Of a stretch of DNA of 64,000 nucleotides, positions 8,807-17,860 are shown piece by piece. Below the pieces are notes generated by a model. It was not told the DNA's origin, did no database searches, and saw only the letters and a list, made by a program, of their open reading frames with translations. The stretch covers positions 62,001 to 126,000 of the forward strand of contig NZ_FNGO01000006.1 of assembly GCF_900103135.1 (NCBI RefSeq). Reading direction: 5' to 3'. The position numbers were made by a program, and so were the translations under genes. This DNA is from Halarsenatibacter silvermanii (GTDB lineage: Bacteria > Bacillota > Halanaerobiia > Halanaerobiales > Halarsenatibacteraceae). Each line of letters starts with the position of its first letter. The stretch's first letter is position 1.

Positions 8807-8812
8807 TATTCT
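8784..8812 (+). promoter_or_regulatory. Predicted sigma-A promoter for rpsO
   Basis: TTTACA (8784-8789) and TATTCT (8807-8812) are 17 bases apart and overlap the 3' end of ribF. The resulting leader of about 110 nt before rpsO would leave room for S15 autoregulation, which is known in other bacteria. I could not define an S15-binding pseudoknot here. Confidence 0.4.
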
Positions 8813-8928
8813 GAAATAGGTGGAATGAGAAGTTGTATCTGATTTTTTACTACCCTGACTGGGATTTGCGCTCACACCGGCGGAGTCTCGGTCAGCGGTT
8901 TATACCAGCATAGGGAGGTGTAGTTTAA

Positions 8929-9195
8929 ATGATTACCAAAGAAGAAAAACAGGAAATAATCGAGGAATACCGGCGTGAAGAGGGCGATACGGGCTCGCCA
9001 GAAGTGCAGGTAGCGCTTTTAACCGCCCGTATTAAGGATTTAACCGAACATCTTAAAGATCATAAGCTGGATCACTCTTCGCGCAGGGGATTGATCAAGA
9101 TGGTGAGCAAAAGAAAAAAGCTGCTAAAATATCTCAAGAATAACGATATCGAGAGATATCGTGAATTTATTGAAGATATTGGTATAAGAGGATAG
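8929..9195 (+). CDS. rpsO: 30S ribosomal protein S15
   Basis: An 88-residue primary 16S rRNA-binding protein of the 30S platform. Characteristic sequence includes [35 protein letters not shown] and the C-terminal [11 protein letters not shown]. The ATG has AGGGAGGTG upstream. It is followed by a clear terminator and then pnp, the common rpsO-pnp arrangement. Confidence 0.96.
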   Translation: MITKEEKQEIIEEYRREEGDTGSPEVQVALLTARIKDLTEHLKDHKLDHSSRRGLIKMVSKRKKLLKYLKNNDIERYREFIEDIGIRG

Positions 9196-9204
9196 ATCAG
9201 ACAT

Positions 9205-9234
9205 GAGCGGGTTTAACCACCCGCTCTTATTGTT
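9205..9234 (+). terminator. Intrinsic terminator between rpsO and pnp
   Basis: Arms GAGCGGGT (9205-9212) and ACCCGCTC (9219-9226) form an 8-bp stem with a 6-base loop, followed by TTATTGTT. The short T-rich tail suggests partial termination, letting some rpsO transcription run into pnp. Confidence 0.65.
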
Positions 9235-9281
9235 AACTAAAAATTTCAGGAAAAATAATCGCTTAGCAAGGAGGTTGATTT

Positions 9282-11405
9282 ATGGAAAAGACCTGGAGTA
9301 CCGAGATAGCAGGAGAAGAACTCTGTTTTGAAACCGGCAAATATGCTCAGCAGGCCAATGGTTCGGTTATGGCAAGTTATGGCGACACGACCATTCTGGT
9401 GACCGCCACCATGGAAGAACCGAGAGAGGGTATAGACTATCTACCCCTGATGGTAAATTATGAGGAAAGGGTCTATGCAATCGGTGAAATACCGGGAAGC
9501 ATAACCAGAAGAGAGGGCAAACCCAGAGATGAAGCGACTTTATTTGCGCGCTTAATCGATAGACCTCTAAGGCCGCTTTTTCCTCAATCACTCCGTCATG
9601 ATATTCAGGTGATCGCCACAGTATTATCCGTCGACGATGATTGTGCTCCGGAAATTGTGGCCATGAACGGCGCTTCTGCGGCATTGATGATTTCCGATAT
9701 TCCTTTCGATGGACCTATAGCTGGTGTCAAGATGGGGCTGGTCGATGATGAACTGATTGTCAATCCTGACGATGAGCAGTGTGAAAAAAGCGAACTTGAT
9801 CTCATGGTAGCCGGCAGCGAGGATGCTGTGATGATGGTTGAGGGCAATGCTCAGGAGCTTTCCGAAGAGATGGTGGTGGAAGCTATCGACACCGCTCACG
9901 AACATATAAAAGAGATAGTAAAGCTGCAAAAAGAGATGGCCGCCGAGATCGGCCAGGAAGAGATGGAAGTAGATCCTCCCGAACTACCCGACGAGCTCAA
10001 AGATAAGGTGGAAGAGCTGGGCTCTGAAAAGATGAAAGAGGCTGCTTTCACGAAGAAAAAACTGGAACGCGAAGAGAATATGGACGCCGCCCGGGAAGAG
10101 ATCATGGGCGAGCTCGCTGAAGAATTAGATGAAGAAACATTTTCGGAGTACGAGAATATGCTGGAAGATGAGCTCGATGACCTGGCCAAAAAACTCGTCC
10201 GCCGGGAAATAATCGAAAATGGTAAACGCCCTGATGGCAGAGATCTAGATGAAGTCAGGCCGATCGAGTCCGACGTCGGATTTGTTCCCAAGGTACATGG
10301 CTGCGGCATGTTCAAAAGAGGAGAAACTCAGACTTTAAGCGTTTTAACTCTGGGAGCATCCAGCGATGAGCAGATTCTTTTTGGACTGGGAGAAGAGGAG
10401 ACCAAAGGCTTTCTCCATCATTATAACTTCCCGCCTTACAGCGTTGGTGAAACCAATCCGCTCCGCGGTCCGGGCAGAAGAGAGATAGGTCACGGAGCTT
10501 TAGGTGAAAAAGCTTTAAGTCCGGTGCTGCCGGACGAGATAGACTTTCCTTATACAATCCGGCTGGTTTCTGAGGTGCTGGAGTCGAACGGTTCTACTTC
10601 TCAGGCCAGTATCTGCAGCAGCTGTCTGGCCATGATGGACGGGGGAGTGCCTCTCAAATCGCCGGTGGCCGGAATCGCCATGGGACTGATGAAAGAAGGC
10701 GATGATATAGCTATTCTTTCCGATATCCAGGGCCTTGAGGACTTCTTCGGCGATATGGATTTCAAGGTGGCAGGTACCCGCGAAGGTATAACCGCCCTGC
10801 AGATGGATATCAAAGTTTCAGGCATTTCCAAAGAGATCATGAAAAAAGCTCTCAATCAGGCCAGAGAGGGCAGGCTGCATATCCTGGACAGGATGAGCGA
10901 AGTCATAGCCGAGCCCAGATCTGAACTTTCACCCCATGCCCCGCGCATGATAACTCTGGAGATTGATCCCGATAAAATCCGTCATGTGATAGGACCCGGC
11001 GGTAAAATGATCAATAAGATCATAGATAAAACCGGTGCTCAGATAGACATTGAGGATGATGGCACCGTCTACATCCTCTCCGAAGATCAGGAAGGTGGAG
11101 AGGAAGCCAGAAATATGATAGAGGAATTAACCCGGGAAGTCGTGGTAGGCGAGATTTATACCGGCAAGGTCAAGAAGATAGTCAATTTCGGAGCTTTTGC
11201 CGAGATAGTTCCCGGCCGGGAAGGCCTGATTCATATATCCGAACTGGCTGATTATCACGTCAATGAAGTTGAAGATATTCTGGAAGTCGGAGATGAGGTG
11301 CCGGTTAAGGTGACCGAGATCGACGATCAGGACAGATTAAATCTCTCCCGCATCCAGGCCATAAAGGAGATGGATGAAGAAGAGAAAGAAAAGTACGATC
11401 TTTAA
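9282..11405 (+). CDS. pnp: Polyribonucleotide nucleotidyltransferase (PNPase)
   Basis: A 3'-5' phosphorolytic exoribonuclease that forms a trimer and turns over mRNA. Two RNase PH-like cores are visible: FETGKYAQQANGSVMASYGDTTILV at the N-terminus (given here in two parts FETGKYAQQANG and SVMASYGDTTILV), and KRGETQTL with RREIGHGALGEKAL and SNGSTSQASIC in the second, catalytic core. A KH domain (HVIGPGGKMINKI) and an S1 domain (GKVKKIVNFGAFAEI) follow. The C-terminus is acidic. The ATG at 9282 is preceded by AAGGAGG. The length of 707 is typical. Confidence 0.96.
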   Translation: MEKTWSTEIAGEELCFETGKYAQQANGSVMASYGDTTILVTATMEEPREGIDYLPLMVNYEERVYAIGEIPGSITRREGKPRDEATLFARLIDRPLRPLFPQSLRHDIQVIATVLSVDDDCAPEIVAMNGASAALMISDIPFDGPIAGVKMGLVDDELIVNPDDEQCEKSELDLMVAGSEDAVMMVEGNAQELSEEMVVEAIDTAHEHIKEIVKLQKEMAAEIGQEEMEVDPPELPDELKDKVEELGSEKMKEAAFTKKKLEREENMDAAREEIMGELAEELDEETFSEYENMLEDELDDLAKKLVRREIIENGKRPDGRDLDEVRPIESDVGFVPKVHGCGMFKRGETQTLSVLTLGASSDEQILFGLGEEETKGFLHHYNFPPYSVGETNPLRGPGRREIGHGALGEKALSPVLPDEIDFPYTIRLVSEVLESNGSTSQASICSSCLAMMDGGVPLKSPVAGIAMGLMKEGDDIAILSDIQGLEDFFGDMDFKVAGTREGITALQMDIKVSGISKEIMKKALNQAREGRLHILDRMSEVIAEPRSELSPHAPRMITLEIDPDKIRHVIGPGGKMINKIIDKTGAQIDIEDDGTVYILSEDQEGGEEARNMIEELTREVVVGEIYTGKVKKIVNFGAFAEIVPGREGLIHISELADYHVNEVEDILEVGDEVPVKVTEIDDQDRLNLSRIQAIKEMDEEEKEKYDL

Positions 11406-11427
11406 ACATTAGCCTTTTGACCGATTC

Positions 11428-11480
11428 AGGAGTTTTAAATGGACTTTTCAGTCCATTTAATCTCCTGCTTTTATTTTTTT
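11428..11480 (+). terminator. Strong intrinsic terminator after pnp
   Basis: The stem AGGAG...TAAATGGACT (11428-11445) pairs with AGTCCATTTA...CTCCT (11450-11466) with a 4-base loop and small internal asymmetry, followed by a T-rich run at 11468-11480. It should end the pnp transcript ahead of nfo. Confidence 0.75.
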
Positions 11481-11528
11481 GTCTTTTTATCTTTTGTTTT
11501 GGGTTCAGTCACAACGAGAGGAGAATAT

Positions 11529-12368
11529 ATGAAGCTGGGAAAACATGTTTCTATAGCTGGAGGACTGGACAAATCTGTTGAACGGGCCGTCGATATAGGT
11601 TGTAATGCCGTACAAATTTTTGTGAAAAATCCGCGAGGCTGGCAGGGCAAGAAACTGACCGAAGAGGCTCAATTTGATTTCAAAGAAGCCAGGCAGGAGG
11701 CGGCTTTGGACCCGGTGGTGGTTCATTCCACCTATCTTATCAATATAGCCTCTCCCAAAGAGGATCTCTGGCAGAAATCAGTGGCCGGTCTGAAAGATGA
11801 CTACCGGCGCTCGGATAGGCTGGGAGCGGATTATCTCGTCTTCCACCCGGGCAGTCATACCGGCTCGGGCCGAAAGGCCGGAATAGAGAAAATAGCCAGG
11901 GGTATAGATGAGGTCCTGCAGGATGTGGGAGGCAGCACCGGGCTGCTCCTGGAAAACGTGGACGGAGCGGGAACCAAGATCGGTTCCAGCATGGAAGATC
12001 TCAATGAAATTATCTCTCTGAGCGACTTTGGCAGTGAGCTGGGCATCTGTATAGATACATGTCATGCCTTCGCCTATGGTTATGAGGTGAGCAAATACGA
12101 CGGTCTAAACAGGCTTCTCGATGATATCGATAAAAATATCGGTCTGGAAGCACTGAAGGTTTTGCATATCAATGATTCCGTTCATGAACTGGGCAGCGAA
12201 AAAGATGAACATGCTCACATCGGCGAAGGAGAAATCGGTTTTGCAGGTTTTGAGCAGATCATAAATAACGAAGTTATTGAAGATCGGCCTTTCATCCTGG
12301 AAACTCCCTGGTTTGATGATCGGGAAGATGATCCAGATGTCGATAAAATAAAAGATATGAGAAAATAG
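11529..12368 (+). CDS. nfo: Endonuclease IV (AP endonuclease)
   Basis: Cleaves DNA at abasic sites in base excision repair, using three Zn ions in a TIM barrel. The start is ATG at 11529 (MKLGKHVSIAGGLDKSVERA) with GAGAGGAG upstream; the in-frame extension to 11439 runs through the pnp terminator and is rejected. Family motifs: VVHSTYLINIASP, LVFHPGSHTG, LLLENVDGAGTKIG, GICIDTCHAFAYGYE and HAHIGEGEIG carrying the His/Glu/Asp ligands, ending PFILETPW. The length of 279 is normal. Confidence 0.94.
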   Translation: MKLGKHVSIAGGLDKSVERAVDIGCNAVQIFVKNPRGWQGKKLTEEAQFDFKEARQEAALDPVVVHSTYLINIASPKEDLWQKSVAGLKDDYRRSDRLGADYLVFHPGSHTGSGRKAGIEKIARGIDEVLQDVGGSTGLLLENVDGAGTKIGSSMEDLNEIISLSDFGSELGICIDTCHAFAYGYEVSKYDGLNRLLDDIDKNIGLEALKVLHINDSVHELGSEKDEHAHIGEGEIGFAGFEQIINNEVIEDRPFILETPWFDDREDDPDVDKIKDMRK

Positions 12369-12444
12369 GATATTTTGATAGGATGAACCAGAAAACAAAT
12401 TCCGAGCAGATCAATTAAAAATACCGGAACAGGAGAATGAGCGA

Positions 12445-14892
12445 ATGGACAGCAAAAAGATGCTTTCCCCCAGCACAGTCGAATTTATGCAGGAAAAAAT
12501 TGTAAAAGCTGACAGCAATGAGGTCTTTTTTGCCGGCAGCTTCAATGAGGAAAAAAATGCTGTAGAATCCGTCAGGGTAATAGGTCGGGGTAACGAAAAG
12601 ATGGCCCCGGCTGTAACCTCACAGCTCGAACCGGGGGAGTGCGTAATACATAATCATCCTTCCGGAGATCTACGGCCCTCAGCTGCCGATATTAAAATTG
12701 CCTCCAGAATGGGTGATAGAGGAATAGGCTTTATTATAATCGACAATGAAGTTTCGGAAGCCTATGTGGTGGTGGAACCGGCCGCTGTGGCCACACGCGA
12801 AGAGCTTTCCGAAGATAAACTCTGCAGTCATCTGCAGAAGGGCAGCAGTCTGGAAAAAATACTCCCCGGTTTTCAGGAGAGAAAAGAACAGCTGAAAGTT
12901 TTGAGCAGGGCAATCTCCGCTTTTAACGAGCGGGAAAAGGTGCTGATAGAAGCGGGCACAGGAGTCGGGAAATCCTTTGCCTATCTGCTGCCGGCCATAT
13001 ACTGGAGTCAGCTGAATGGAGATACCGTGGTCGTTTCCACCAATACAATAAATCTGCAGCAGCAGCTGATCGAGAAGGATATTATCCAGCTTAAAAAAAT
13101 TCTTCCTTTCGATTTCCAGGCGGTCCTTGTCAAGGGGAGGAGCAATTACGTCTGTCTGAGAAGGGTTAAACAGATGATCTCCAGCGGCAGCGAGGAGGAA
13201 GAGGGAGAAAAGGAGGAAGAAAAAGAGAGCAGAGCGGAAAAAGTGGCGGAATACATCGACAGCTTGGCCAAGGAAAGCGAGGATTTTGGGGGCAGCTTCA
13301 GCGATCTTGATCTTTCTTTATCCCGGGAAATCAGATCTCAGCTGAAATCTGAAAGCGATCTGTGCCTCGGTTCCAGCTGTCATTATTTCGAAAACTGTTA
13401 TTTTCATAAAGCCCGTGAGCAGTTACACCGCAGCGATATTCTGGTGGTCAATCATCATCTTTTGCTCTCCGATGTTGTTCTGAAGGGAGTTCAGGCCGGA
13501 ATTATGCCGCGCTTTGATAAGCTGGTGGTCGACGAAGCCCACAACCTTTCTGAGGCCGCTCACAATATAAGCGGTCAGGAATTTTATCCGCCGGAGCTTT
13601 TGCGCACCCTGAAAAGGCTTAGAAACTCGCGCGGATCTCCGCTTGTCCGCCTGAGAAATATGGAGGTCGAAATTTCCGCAAATTTAAAAGGGGAGATATA
13701 TCCCCTGATCGACAATAAAATCTGGCCCCTATGCCGCCGAATCGAGGAATCTCTTAACCAGTATGGAAGAGAGCTGCTCAAGCTGCTTTCCGAAGATGAG
13801 CACAGGCTGAGGCTGGAGGCAGGAGTTTTGAATGAGGAGGATAAAAATTCCTGGCAGGAGGCCGGCTTTGGGCTGCTCGAAAAGCTTGATGAGCTGCATA
13901 ATTATTTGAGCAGAGCTATTGATCTTCTGCAGGCTGCAGAAGATGAGGAAAGACCCGGACAGAAAGGAATAATGGGAGAAATTGTCGGTTATGCCGATCG
14001 TATTAAAAACTTTTTTAATTCTCTGGAGATAAATCTTGATTTTAAAAGCCACAGCGATGATTTTGTCTTCTGGCTGCAGCGAGAAAATCACCGCAGTATA
14101 TATCAGATAAGACAGAAAAACTCCCGCATCGAGGTGGATGAATTTCTGAATGAAGTGCTTTACTCGCGTCTTACCACCCTGGTTTTGACATCGGCAACCC
14201 TGGCCACCAGCGGAGATTTTTCCTATTTTAAATCCAAACTGGGGCTGGAAAATGCATCTGAACTGCAGCTTTCATCTCCTTTCGATTATAAAAACCAGGT
14301 AAAAGTCTATGCCTCACGGGATCTGCCGCCTGTGAACGACAGCGATTTTGTGGCCAAAATAAGTCCCTATCTGGCAGATTTTCTGCGGGAAAGCCAGGGA
14401 GGCTCACTGCTTTTATTTACTTCCTATAAGATGCTCAATGAAACCCGGTATGAGCTAAAAACAAAAATCAAAGACAAAGGTCCTGAACTTCTGGTTCAGG
14501 GGGAGTCATCCCGTCGAAAAATACTGGAACGGATGAAAAGAAAGGACAGGTCGATTTTGCTGGGAACTGCCAGTTTTTGGGAAGGTATAGATGTGCCGGG
14601 GGACTCTCTCAGCAACCTGGTGATCATGCGTCTGCCTTTTTCTGTGCCGACCGACCCGCTTTTCGCTGCTCGACAGGAACGAGTCGAGGAGCGCGGGGGC
14701 AGTCCCTTTATGGAAGTAGCTCTGCCCCGGGCGATAATTAGGTTTAAGCAGGGTTTTGGCAGACTTATAAGATCGAGAGACGACACAGGTAATATTTTGA
14801 TCATGGACCGGCGCATCCTTGCCCGCCGCTACGGTCAGCACTTTCTTGATTCGCTGCCGGACGGGTGCGAGGTCAATGACGGATTACCCTGA
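12445..14892 (+). CDS. DinG-family ATP-dependent helicase fused to an N-terminal RadC-type JAMM domain
   Basis: An 815-residue two-part protein. Residues ~1-115 form a JAB/MPN-like domain with the RadC signature HNHPSG; H69, H71, S79 and D82 fit the JAMM spacing H-x-H-x7-S-x2-D, and E26 is a candidate catalytic Glu. From ~145 it is an XPD/DinG superfamily 2 helicase: Walker A GTGVGKS at 171-177, iron-sulfur cysteines C237, C307, C312 and C318, DEAH at 363-366, and C-terminal motifs TSATLAT, GTASFWEGIDVPG and RFKQGFGRLIRS. Bacillus-type DinG carries an exonuclease domain at the N-terminus instead; here a putative metallo-hydrolase replaces it. The role is probably resolving R-loops or damaged forks; the JAMM substrate is unknown. 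Confidence 0.85.
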   Translation: MDSKKMLSPSTVEFMQEKIVKADSNEVFFAGSFNEEKNAVESVRVIGRGNEKMAPAVTSQLEPGECVIHNHPSGDLRPSAADIKIASRMGDRGIGFIIIDNEVSEAYVVVEPAAVATREELSEDKLCSHLQKGSSLEKILPGFQERKEQLKVLSRAISAFNEREKVLIEAGTGVGKSFAYLLPAIYWSQLNGDTVVVSTNTINLQQQLIEKDIIQLKKILPFDFQAVLVKGRSNYVCLRRVKQMISSGSEEEEGEKEEEKESRAEKVAEYIDSLAKESEDFGGSFSDLDLSLSREIRSQLKSESDLCLGSSCHYFENCYFHKAREQLHRSDILVVNHHLLLSDVVLKGVQAGIMPRFDKLVVDEAHNLSEAAHNISGQEFYPPELLRTLKRLRNSRGSPLVRLRNMEVEISANLKGEIYPLIDNKIWPLCRRIEESLNQYGRELLKLLSEDEHRLRLEAGVLNEEDKNSWQEAGFGLLEKLDELHNYLSRAIDLLQAAEDEERPGQKGIMGEIVGYADRIKNFFNSLEINLDFKSHSDDFVFWLQRENHRSIYQIRQKNSRIEVDEFLNEVLYSRLTTLVLTSATLATSGDFSYFKSKLGLENASELQLSSPFDYKNQVKVYASRDLPPVNDSDFVAKISPYLADFLRESQGGSLLLFTSYKMLNETRYELKTKIKDKGPELLVQGESSRRKILERMKRKDRSILLGTASFWEGIDVPGDSLSNLVIMRLPFSVPTDPLFAARQERVEERGGSPFMEVALPRAIIRFKQGFGRLIRSRDDTGNILIMDRRILARRYGQHFLDSLPDGCEVNDGLP

Positions 14893-15002
14893 TCTTATTT
14901 TTCATCTGCAGCTCAGAAGCAGGAAATTTTCTATTATCGAAGAATATTTAAATTAGAATATAATTTAACCAGAACAACTAAAGCAGAGGAATGTGATAGT
15001 TA

Positions 15003-15965
15003 ATGCTGCGAATATTATCTGCCACCCATTCTGGCTGTAAAAGCAGGTTTGACAGAGGAAAGCTTATTTTGACGATCAGTCTGATCTTTCTAGTGATTTC
15101 ATGTGCTTTGCTGGCCGAAACTGCAGAAACAGCAAGATACCGACTGATTTATGTTGTGGGAGAGGGTGATACTCTCAGCCAGATCGCCGGCGAATTTGGC
15201 GTATCGACATCTGAGCTGGCGGAATGGAATGGCATCAACAACAATTCGGCGGTTCGGATCGGCAGTGAGCTGGAAATTCCCGTCAGAGGTGAAAAGACAG
15301 AAAGAAATTTTGATAAATCATTGACCGAAAGAGAAAACAGCTTTTCGCTAGCTTCGGACAGAGAAATGGCAGTGACAGTAAATCAAGGCAGCGAGAGACC
15401 AAAACTTGATCACATTGACCAGAGCGATCTCATCACCTACCATGTGAATGCTGGCGATACACTGTATGATGTGGCCAGAAGTTTTAACACATCGATGAGC
15501 GTCTTACGCGAACTAAACGATATGGAAGATAACACTCTCCGCAGCGGAGAGGAAATAGTCGTCCCCATCACTGAATTGAGCGAAAGAGAGGCCCTGGCCC
15601 GCTCTATTTCTGATCAGGAATTCGAACTTCTGAGCAGGATCATTCACGGCGAAGCGCAGGGAGAACCTCATCTGGGGCGCGTGGCTGTTGGGGCTGTGGT
15701 TTTAAACAGGGTCTTAAGTCACCGCTTTCCCAACAGCATCAGCGAGGTCATATATGATCAGGGACAGTTTTCTCCGGTGCAGGACGGTTCCTATCAGCAG
15801 CAGCCATCGGCCGATTCTCGTCAGGCAGCCAGAGAAGCGATCAACGGCAAAGATCCAACCGGAGGTGCTCTTTTCTTTTACAATCCTGACAAAGCAACGG
15901 ATAGAGAATGGACTCAGCGGCGAGAGAAGGTAGTTACTATCGGCAATCATGTATTCATGAAATAA
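15003..15965 (+). CDS. Exported cell wall hydrolase with two LysM domains and a SleB-type catalytic domain
   Basis: A 320-residue envelope protein. A basic N-terminus and a hydrophobic stretch at about 20-40 (LILTISLIFLVISCALLAET) act as a signal or membrane anchor. LysM1 lies at about 47-95 (YVVGEGDTLSQIAGEFGVST) and LysM2 at about 145-195 (YHVNAGDTLYDVARSFNTS), which bind peptidoglycan. The C-terminal ~125 residues match the Hydrolase_2/SleB cortex-lytic family (LLSRIIHGEAQGEPHLGRVA, AVVLNRV, QFSPVQDG, GALFFYNP). It may act in spore germination or in vegetative wall remodelling; sporulation cannot be judged from this window. The ATG has GAGGAA somewhat far upstream. Confidence 0.85.
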   Translation: MLRILSATHSGCKSRFDRGKLILTISLIFLVISCALLAETAETARYRLIYVVGEGDTLSQIAGEFGVSTSELAEWNGINNNSAVRIGSELEIPVRGEKTERNFDKSLTERENSFSLASDREMAVTVNQGSERPKLDHIDQSDLITYHVNAGDTLYDVARSFNTSMSVLRELNDMEDNTLRSGEEIVVPITELSEREALARSISDQEFELLSRIIHGEAQGEPHLGRVAVGAVVLNRVLSHRFPNSISEVIYDQGQFSPVQDGSYQQQPSADSRQAAREAINGKDPTGGALFFYNPDKATDREWTQRREKVVTIGNHVFMK

Positions 15966-16012
15966 TTTGGTCACAGGATGCAAAAATTGATCAGGATCGG
16001 GAGTGAACTGTT

Positions 16013-16444
16013 TTGAAAATAGAGATTAAAAGACTTGATGATGAGATTCCTCTGCCCGATTACCAGCACGCTGGCGATGCAGGGATGGATATATACTCGG
16101 CCGAATCGAAAACCCTGGCACCGGGCGAGAGAGGACTCGTAATGACCGGACTCAAGGTGGCCGTGCCGGAATATCATGCAGGCTTTGTTTATCCGCGCAG
16201 CGGCCTGGCTCTGGATGAAGGCGTTACAGTTTTGAATGCTGATGGAGTCATCGATCCAGGTTACCGGGGTGAGGTGGGCGTTTTGCTCATCAATCACGGT
16301 CAGAGCGAGTTCGAAATTAAAAAAGGCGATAGGATTGCCCAGTTAATAGTTCAAAAAGTGGAAGAGGTCGAATGGAAGGAAGTTGAGAAGCTTTCCAGAT
16401 CTGAAAGAGGAGAGGGTGGATTCGGTCATACAGGCAAAAATTAA
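16013..16444 (+). CDS. dut: dUTP diphosphatase
   Basis: Hydrolyses dUTP to dUMP and PPi, keeping uracil out of DNA and feeding thymidylate synthesis. A 143-residue trimeric dUTPase with all five motifs: HAGDAGMDIYS (I), PRSGLAL (II), NADGVIDPGYRGEVGV (III), KKGDRIAQLIVQKV (IV) and RGEGGFGHTG (V, the C-terminal arm closing over the active site). The start is TTG at 16013 with a weak GGGAGTG upstream. mtnA follows after 24 bases. Confidence 0.94.
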   Translation: MKIEIKRLDDEIPLPDYQHAGDAGMDIYSAESKTLAPGERGLVMTGLKVAVPEYHAGFVYPRSGLALDEGVTVLNADGVIDPGYRGEVGVLLINHGQSEFEIKKGDRIAQLIVQKVEEVEWKEVEKLSRSERGEGGFGHTGKN

Positions 16445-16468
16445 TCACAGGACAGGGGAGGTAATACG

Positions 16469-17509
16469 ATGAAACATCAAACCATGGAGCTAAAAAAAGA
16501 TGAACTGGTCCTGCTGGACCAGCGGAAATTGCCAGGGAAGGTTGAATATTACACTGCGGAAGATTTTCGCGAGGTCGCTGAGGCCATAAGCAAGATGGTG
16601 GTGAGGGGAGCGCCGGCTATTGGAGCTGTCGGAGCTGCTGGTATCTATCTGGCCGCTCTGGAATACAGAAAAATGAGCGCTCAAGAGGCTTTTCAGCAGG
16701 TAAATAAAGCAGCCGAAATATTGAAAGAAGCCCGACCGACGGCTGTAAATTTGAGCTGGGCAGTCGATAGAATGATGAGAGTTTTGCAGAAAAACAAAAA
16801 CAAAAATAGAGAGGCTCTTCTGCGGGTGCTGGAAAATGAAGCGCGCAATATAGCTCAGGAAGATGTCGAGACCAATCGCCAGATCGGACTCTATGGCCAC
16901 ACAGTAATTTCCGATAACAGCAGTGTTTTGACCCACTGCAATACCGGGGCTCTGGCCACGGTCGATTTTGGCACAGCTCTGGGGGTTATCAGAGAGTCCT
17001 TCAGGCGCAACAAAAATATTCATGTTTATGCCACCGAAACCCGTCCCAGGCTGCAGGGAGCAAGATTGACCGCTTTCGAACTGGTTGAAGAAAATATTCC
17101 CGCCACTCTGATAGTTGAAAGCGCCGTCGCTCCCAAATTGAGAGCCGGCGAAATAGATGTGGTTATAGTCGGGGCCGATAGAATTGCCGCCAACGGAGAT
17201 ACCGCCAACAAGATCGGAACCTATATGATCTCCGAACTGGCTCAACTCCACAGCGTGCCCTTTTATGTTGCCGCTCCGCGCTCAACGGTTGATTATTCTC
17301 TGAACAGCGGTCAGGAGATAGAGATAGAGCGCAGATCGCGGGAAGAGGTCGTGAACATTGGTGGCAGCCGGATTGCTCCCGAGGATATAACGGTCGATAA
17401 CCCTGCTTTCGATATAACTCCGGCCGAAAATATCACGGGCATCATCACCGAACACGGCATAATAAGTCCACCATTTAAATCGGGACTTGACGAGATTAAA
17501 GACGATTAA
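16469..17509 (+). CDS. mtnA: S-methyl-5-thioribose-1-phosphate isomerase
   Basis: Converts methylthioribose-1-phosphate to methylthioribulose-1-phosphate in methionine salvage; relatives also act on 5-deoxyribose-1-phosphate and are homologous to eIF2B subunits. Diagnostic sequence: VVRGAPAIGAVGAAGIYLA, SVLTHCNTGALATVDFGTALG with the catalytic Cys, VYATETRPRLQGARLTAFEL and VIVGADRIAANGDTANKIGTY with the catalytic Asp. The length of 346 is typical. The ATG is preceded by GGGGAGG. No other salvage gene is nearby. Confidence 0.93.
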   Translation: MKHQTMELKKDELVLLDQRKLPGKVEYYTAEDFREVAEAISKMVVRGAPAIGAVGAAGIYLAALEYRKMSAQEAFQQVNKAAEILKEARPTAVNLSWAVDRMMRVLQKNKNKNREALLRVLENEARNIAQEDVETNRQIGLYGHTVISDNSSVLTHCNTGALATVDFGTALGVIRESFRRNKNIHVYATETRPRLQGARLTAFELVEENIPATLIVESAVAPKLRAGEIDVVIVGADRIAANGDTANKIGTYMISELAQLHSVPFYVAAPRSTVDYSLNSGQEIEIERRSREEVVNIGGSRIAPEDITVDNPAFDITPAENITGIITEHGIISPPFKSGLDEIKDD

Positions 17510-17583
17510 GTTAATAAGTCGATTAGAGGCCATTTAAGCAAAGGACTATCTTAAATAAAGAGCCATCTTAAAGGAGGATAAAT

Positions 17584-17718
17584 ATGTCTGTCAGCAAAGA
17601 AGGTCAGGTTTACCGTTGTGATGTGTGCGGCAATGTTGTAAAAGTTCTGGAAGTCGGAGGAGGAGAGCTGGTCTGCTGTGGACAGCCCATGAATGCTGTT
17701 TCCAGCTATGAAGGGTAA
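17584..17718 (+). CDS. Stand-alone desulforedoxin (FeS4 domain protein, 44 residues)
   Basis: A small ORF from ATG 17584 to TAA 17718, with AAGGAGG six bases upstream. The product has C12-x2-C15 and adjacent C31-C32, the exact cysteine pattern of desulforedoxin and of the N-terminal centre of desulfoferrodoxin (Dx_N), which binds one Fe by four Cys. The superoxide reductase (neelaredoxin) domain that usually follows is absent: the ORF stops cleanly and a strong terminator comes 20 bases later. It may be a dedicated electron carrier for an oxidative-stress enzyme encoded elsewhere. Classic desulforedoxin of sulfate reducers is of similar size. Confidence 0.85.
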   Translation: MSVSKEGQVYRCDVCGNVVKVLEVGGGELVCCGQPMNAVSSYEG

Positions 17719-17737
17719 ATTTAGAAGATTTAAATCC

Positions 17738-17783
17738 TGCTCTGCTGAACGGAGATTGATTTTTCGATCAGCAGAGCATTTTT
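17738..17783 (+). terminator. Intrinsic terminator after the desulforedoxin gene
   Basis: Arms TGCTCTGCTGA (17738-17748) and TCAGCAGAGCA (17768-17778) form a perfect 11-bp stem followed by TTTTT. Confidence 0.8.
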
Positions 17784-17860
17784 GTGGCAAAAAGTTTTGA
17801 GGGCAAATCAGTTAGGGGAATAAATTTGAATTATTTTGGGAGTTAAAAAGGGGGAGAACA

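Noticed and set aside
11439-11528. N-terminal hydrophobic extension of Nfo that would make it a secreted protein
   Set aside because: The extension is translated from the pnp terminator and its T-rich tail; the ATG at 11529 has a proper SD and gives the standard Nfo N-terminus.
16490-17251. A 253-codon minus-strand frame inside mtnA
   Set aside because: The + strand frame is an intact, well-conserved MtnA; the antisense frame shows no motif or ribosome-binding site.
17584-17783. Desulfoferrodoxin gene disrupted by frameshift
   Set aside because: The ORF ends with a clean stop and a strong terminator 20 bases later; no neelaredoxin-like sequence follows in any frame.
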